Positions 31,433 to 33,439 of a stretch of DNA of 33,439 nucleotides are shown one piece after another; position 1 is the first letter of the stretch; each line of letters starts with the position of its first letter. Source of the stretch: Bacillota bacterium (GTDB taxonomy: Bacteria; Bacillota; Clostridia; Peptostreptococcales; Anaerovoracaceae); the NCBI GenBank assembly GCA_017416795.1, contig JAFQBD010000064.1, forward strand, positions 1 through 33,439. Direction: 5' to 3'. Under the pieces are notes generated by a model, which was given only the letters and a program-made list of their open reading frames with translations, ran no database searches and had not been told where the DNA came from. Made by a program: the position numbers and the translations under genes.

Positions 31433-31651
31433 CTAGTCTTCCTTGTATACGTTGATAACACCGTCCGGGCACATTAGTCCGCAGTTGCCGCAGGCGATGC
31501 AGTCTTCTTCAGAAACTATGCATACAGGGTGGTATCCCTGTTTGTTGATTTCCACGTCATCGATCTTGAGAATTCCTTTAGGACAAACGGAAACGCAGAG
31601 CTCACATGCCTTGCATCTTTCTGCCTTGATTACTACTTTTCCTTTCGCCAA
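31433..31651 (-). CDS. 2-oxoacid:ferredoxin oxidoreductase, delta (2x[4Fe-4S]) subunit
   Basis: 72 residues with two complete cluster motifs, CKACELCVSVCP and CIACGNCGLMCP, the electron outlet of the enzyme. An upstream ATG at 31693 is in frame but has no ribosome binding site. The minus strand has GGAAGGAG, eight bases, then TTG at 31651 followed by AKGKVVIKAERC, which is where delta subunits usually begin. I therefore choose the TTG. First gene of the operon. Confidence 0.9.
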   Translation of the reverse strand: MAKGKVVIKAERCKACELCVSVCPKGILKIDDVEINKQGYHPVCIVSEEDCIACGNCGLMCPDGVINVYKED

Positions 31652-31709
31652 AATGCTCACTCCTTCCTGATAATTGTTAGTTTTTTCTGTCATTAGTAAT
31701 TATTCCAAA

Positions 31710-31734
31710 ACAGAGTACCTTGCCGGTACTCTGT
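31710..31734 (-). other. Leader hairpin upstream of the oxidoreductase operon
   Basis: ACAGAGTACC (31710-31719) pairs perfectly with GGTACTCTGT (31725-31734) around a 5-base loop. On the minus strand the stem is followed by TTTTGGAATAATT, a weak terminator shape, about 60 bases before the delta start. A TATACT near 31758-31763 on the minus strand could be the -10 box, which would place this hairpin in the 5' leader. It may be an attenuator or an mRNA-stabilising stem. Confidence 0.45.
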
Positions 31735-31780
31735 CTGTTTTCGTGCTTTATGTTTTACAGTATAACACAATATATATAAG

Positions 31781-31815
31781 AAAGAACAGACAAAAATGGT
31801 ATTTATCTGTTCTTT
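31781..31815 (-). terminator. Terminator downstream of the Hrb-like gene
   Basis: AAAGAACAGA (31781-31790) pairs with TCTGTTCTTT (31806-31815) with a 15-base loop. On the minus strand TCTTATATAT follows; on the plus strand TTTG follows. It lies about 75 bases past the stop of the flavin reductase gene. Confidence 0.55.
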
Positions 31816-31888
31816 TTTGTGTACATTTAATATATTTTTTATGTTTTCTTTGTAAAAATCCATAGAAAACGTGTCAAAAAGCTAAAAA

Positions 31889-32485
31889 TCAGAGCTTTTC
31901 GAAGTCTGAAGCAGGATGTTTGCAGAGAGGGCAAATGAAATCAGCAGGCAGATCCTCATGAGGATGGACGTAGCTGCAGATTTTGCATACCCAACCTTTG
32001 GACTTTTCATCAGGAGATTCTTTGATATTCTTATGGTAATAGTCATAAGTCGCCGATGGAACAGAAGAGAGAACTTCGCCGTCTGTAACATCTGCGAGGA
32101 ACAATGTATGGCTGCCCAGATCGATCGAATGGATCACCTTGGCAGAAATATATCCGTTGGTGCCGTCTGTGATGTATGGGATATCGTTCTTAGCAAGAAC
32201 CATAGGAAAATCTTCAAACTTATCGATATCTCTGCCTGTCTGGAAACCAAAGTGTTTGAATGTGTCGAATTTAGCATCCTCGCTAAGGATAGACACATTA
32301 AATTCTCCTGCTTTCAGCACCATGTCGTGGGTGTAATTCTCTTTATTGACTGTGATGGAGATCCTGTTAGGGGAGGTTGTCACCTGCTGGAGTGTGTTAG
32401 TAACACATCCGTTGAGTTTATCGCCATCCCTGGCGGTAAGTATGAACAGCCCGTAGCTGATATTTCTCATTACTTTCTTGTCCAT
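31889..32485 (-). CDS. Flavin reductase-rubredoxin fusion (Hrb-like high-molecular-weight rubredoxin)
   Basis: 198 residues. Residues 1-150 are an FMN-binding flavin reductase-like domain (NISYGLFILTARDGDKLNGC, TNTLQQVTTSPNRISI, GEFNVSIL). Residues 164-198 are a minimal rubredoxin with Cys167, 170, 185 and 188 (WVCKICSYVH ... FICPLCKHP). The same domain pair in Moorella Hrb acts as an NAD(P)H:flavodiiron protein reductase, so it should pass electrons to FprA encoded at 22225. GAAAGGAAACGATC precedes its ATG. It follows the rubrerythrin gene with a terminator in between, so part of its expression may be read-through or from its own promoter. Confidence 0.92.
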   Translation of the reverse strand: MDKKVMRNISYGLFILTARDGDKLNGCVTNTLQQVTTSPNRISITVNKENYTHDMVLKAGEFNVSILSEDAKFDTFKHFGFQTGRDIDKFEDFPMVLAKNDIPYITDGTNGYISAKVIHSIDLGSHTLFLADVTDGEVLSSVPSATYDYYHKNIKESPDEKSKGWVCKICSYVHPHEDLPADFICPLCKHPASDFEKL

Positions 32486-32496
32486 GATCGTTTCCT

Positions 32497-32530
32497 TTCA
32501 AAAACCAAGAGGGTCGAAAGACCGACCCTC
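32497..32530 (-). terminator. Terminator after rubrerythrin
   Basis: GAGGGTCG (32509-32516) pairs with CGACCCTC (32523-32530). The minus strand continues TTGGTTTTTG. The U-tract overlaps the ribosome binding region of the Hrb-like gene, so partial read-through would set its level. Confidence 0.75.
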
Positions 32531-32550
32531 AAGTAATAGTGTTGATTAGA

Positions 32551-33093
32551 TTAATAGTTTTCAGCCTTGATCTGGAAGTGAGCCTGAGGGTGTGCACATA
32601 CAGGGCATACCTGAGGAGCTTTGCCGCTCTTTACAGTATGTCCGCAGTTGTTGCAGTGCCATACAACTTCAGGATCTCTTTCGAATACGATACCTTCTTC
32701 GATGTTAGCCAGAAGCTTTCTGTATCTTTCTTCATGTTCCTTTTCGATCTTAGCTACGCCTTCAAACAGGAATGCGATATGATCGAAACCTTCTTCTCTG
32801 GCTTCCTTAGCCATACGATCGTACATGTCAGTCCATTCGTAATTTTCGCCTGCAGCAGCATCAGCCAGGTTAGTCATAGTGTCCTTGATTTCGCCATCAT
32901 GGAGCGCCTTGAACCAAAGCTTAGCATGTTCCTGTTCGTTCTTAGCAGTTTCTTCAAAGAAGTTAGCGATCTGTACATAACCTTCCTTCTTAGCCTTGCT
33001 AGCATAGTAAGTGTACTTACCTCTTGCCATTGATTCTCCTGCAAATGCTTCCATCAGGTTAGCTTCAGTCTTAGTTCCCTTTAAATCCTTCAT
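32551..33093 (-). CDS. rbr: Rubrerythrin
   Basis: 180 residues. The four-helix diiron domain carries Glu20, Glu53 and His56 ([13 protein letters not shown]) and the second pair in [15 protein letters not shown] (Glu117, His120). The C-terminal rubredoxin-like domain has Cys147, 150, 163 and 166 (WHCNNCGHT ... [12 protein letters not shown]). It reduces hydrogen peroxide to water in the cytosol of anaerobes, with electrons from rubredoxin-type donors such as the Hrb-like protein next to it. AAAAGGAGG lies before the ATG. It is 56 bases downstream of the perR-like gene on the same strand, with no terminator between, so co-transcription is likely. Confidence 0.96.
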   Translation of the reverse strand: MKDLKGTKTEANLMEAFAGESMARGKYTYYASKAKKEGYVQIANFFEETAKNEQEHAKLWFKALHDGEIKDTMTNLADAAAGENYEWTDMYDRMAKEAREEGFDHIAFLFEGVAKIEKEHEERYRKLLANIEEGIVFERDPEVVWHCNNCGHTVKSGKAPQVCPVCAHPQAHFQIKAENY

Positions 33094-33149
33094 GTTTTAA
33101 ATCCTCCTTTTATTTGTTTATTATATGTTTTTGTTTCCAAAATATTAAC

Positions 33150-33439
33150 TTATGCGTTCTGGCAGTCTTCGCAGATGCCGTAAAATGAGATGTGGGCTCC
33201 TTCGCTGGCAAAACCACCTGTCTTATTATTTTCAGATGCCAGTATAGAATTGATTTGATCGAGAAGTTCCTTTGAACCTTCTAACTCAGCATCAAACACC
33301 TTGTTGCAGCAGCGACATCTCATGTGGATGTGATCATCGGTCCTGAAATCAAACCTATCTGCGGCTCCCGGGATACTGACTTTTTTGATTTCTCCCTTAT
33401 CTGCCAGCTTATTCAGTACTCTGTATACTGTAGCCCTGC
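33150..33439 (-). CDS. perR: PerR/Fur-family peroxide regulator (partial, N-terminus outside window)
   Basis: The window ends inside this gene; the last about 95 residues are present. The recognition helix RATVYRVLNKLADKGEI is followed by the dimerisation domain RFDFRTDDHIHMRCRCC, whose Asp and two His match the regulatory metal site of PerR rather than Fur, and it ends GICEDCQNA. The CxC/CxxC cysteines hold the structural zinc. PerR senses peroxide by metal-catalysed His oxidation and derepresses rubrerythrin and related genes. Being immediately upstream of rbr, it very likely controls this cluster. It was too incomplete at the edge to see its start. Confidence 0.88.
   Translation of the reverse strand, partial: RATVYRVLNKLADKGEIKKVSIPGAADRFDFRTDDHIHMRCRCCNKVFDAELEGSKELLDQINSILASENNKTGGFASEGAHISFYGICEDCQNA

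Noticed and set aside
31651..31693. ATG at 31693 as the start of the delta subunit
   Set aside because: No Shine-Dalgarno sequence precedes it. GGAAGGAG lies inside the extension at ideal distance from the TTG at 31651.

Overview
This window looks like the chromosome of a strictly anaerobic Clostridia-type Firmicute. Supporting signs are strong AGGAGG ribosome binding sites, a T-box riboswitch, tRNA-dependent amidation (GatCAB), a MurE with the meso-DAP type DNPR motif, a ferredoxin-linked 2-oxoacid oxidoreductase, and a rubredoxin/flavodiiron/rubrerythrin oxygen-defence set. A relative of Eubacteriales Family XIII / Anaerovoracaceae is plausible, but that is inference. No rRNA, tRNA, CRISPR array or intact transposase was found.

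Layout. 1-2160: a secreted SH3/fibronectin-III protein and its terminator. 2160-5070: a gene-poor, AT-rich accessory patch. It holds a REP-like palindrome, a long imperfect hairpin, the broken 3' end of an AlbA/Schlafen-type ATP-binding protein with 21-bp repeats, a HEPN-like protein, a puzzling element bounded by two terminators (one containing a 28-bp perfect palindrome), and a higBA toxin-antitoxin pair with a textbook autoregulated promoter. 5078-10112: a T-box-controlled Asn-tRNA operon, aspS::gatC fusion - gatA-like - gatB. 10160-13934: a cyclophilin lipoprotein on the minus strand, diverging from an AGCS amino-acid symporter and a MATE exporter. 13941-15354: a BaiN/HI0933-type flavoprotein on the minus strand followed by a 26-codon membrane peptide. 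15519-20167: ClC antiporter, DUF2284 protein, QueG-like Fe-S protein and MurE, tightly packed. 20188-23507: a three-domain acyl-CoA dehydrogenase/EtfA/rubredoxin fusion followed by the flavodiiron protein FprA. 23526-28309: two fused ATPase-permease ABC exporters. 28333-31651, minus strand: a four-subunit 2-oxoacid:ferredoxin oxidoreductase operon ending in a P-loop ATPase. 31889-33439, minus strand: perR (partial), rubrerythrin and an Hrb-like flavin reductase/rubredoxin.

Two loci stand out. In the Asn-tRNA operon the T-box specifier reads AAC (Asn), the T-box UGGC suits a G73 tRNA, and the AspRS has His31, which is typical of non-discriminating enzymes. GatC is fused to its C-terminus. However, the synthetase frame carries an in-frame TAA at codon 409, and the GatA homologue has lost its N-terminus and all Ser-cisSer-Lys catalytic residues. 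Either the locus is decaying or it is a remodelled transamidosome in which GatA is only a scaffold.

The second locus is the acyl-CoA dehydrogenase fused to the FAD domain of EtfA and to a rubredoxin, 11 bases upstream of a flavodiiron protein. The order suggests a self-contained electron path from acyl-CoA through FAD, FAD and rubredoxin to the diiron site and O2 (or NO). An Hrb-type NAD(P)H route to the same FprA, rubrerythrin and PerR lie about 9 kb away. This is the best candidate here for an undescribed system: an acyl-CoA-fuelled oxygen scavenger.
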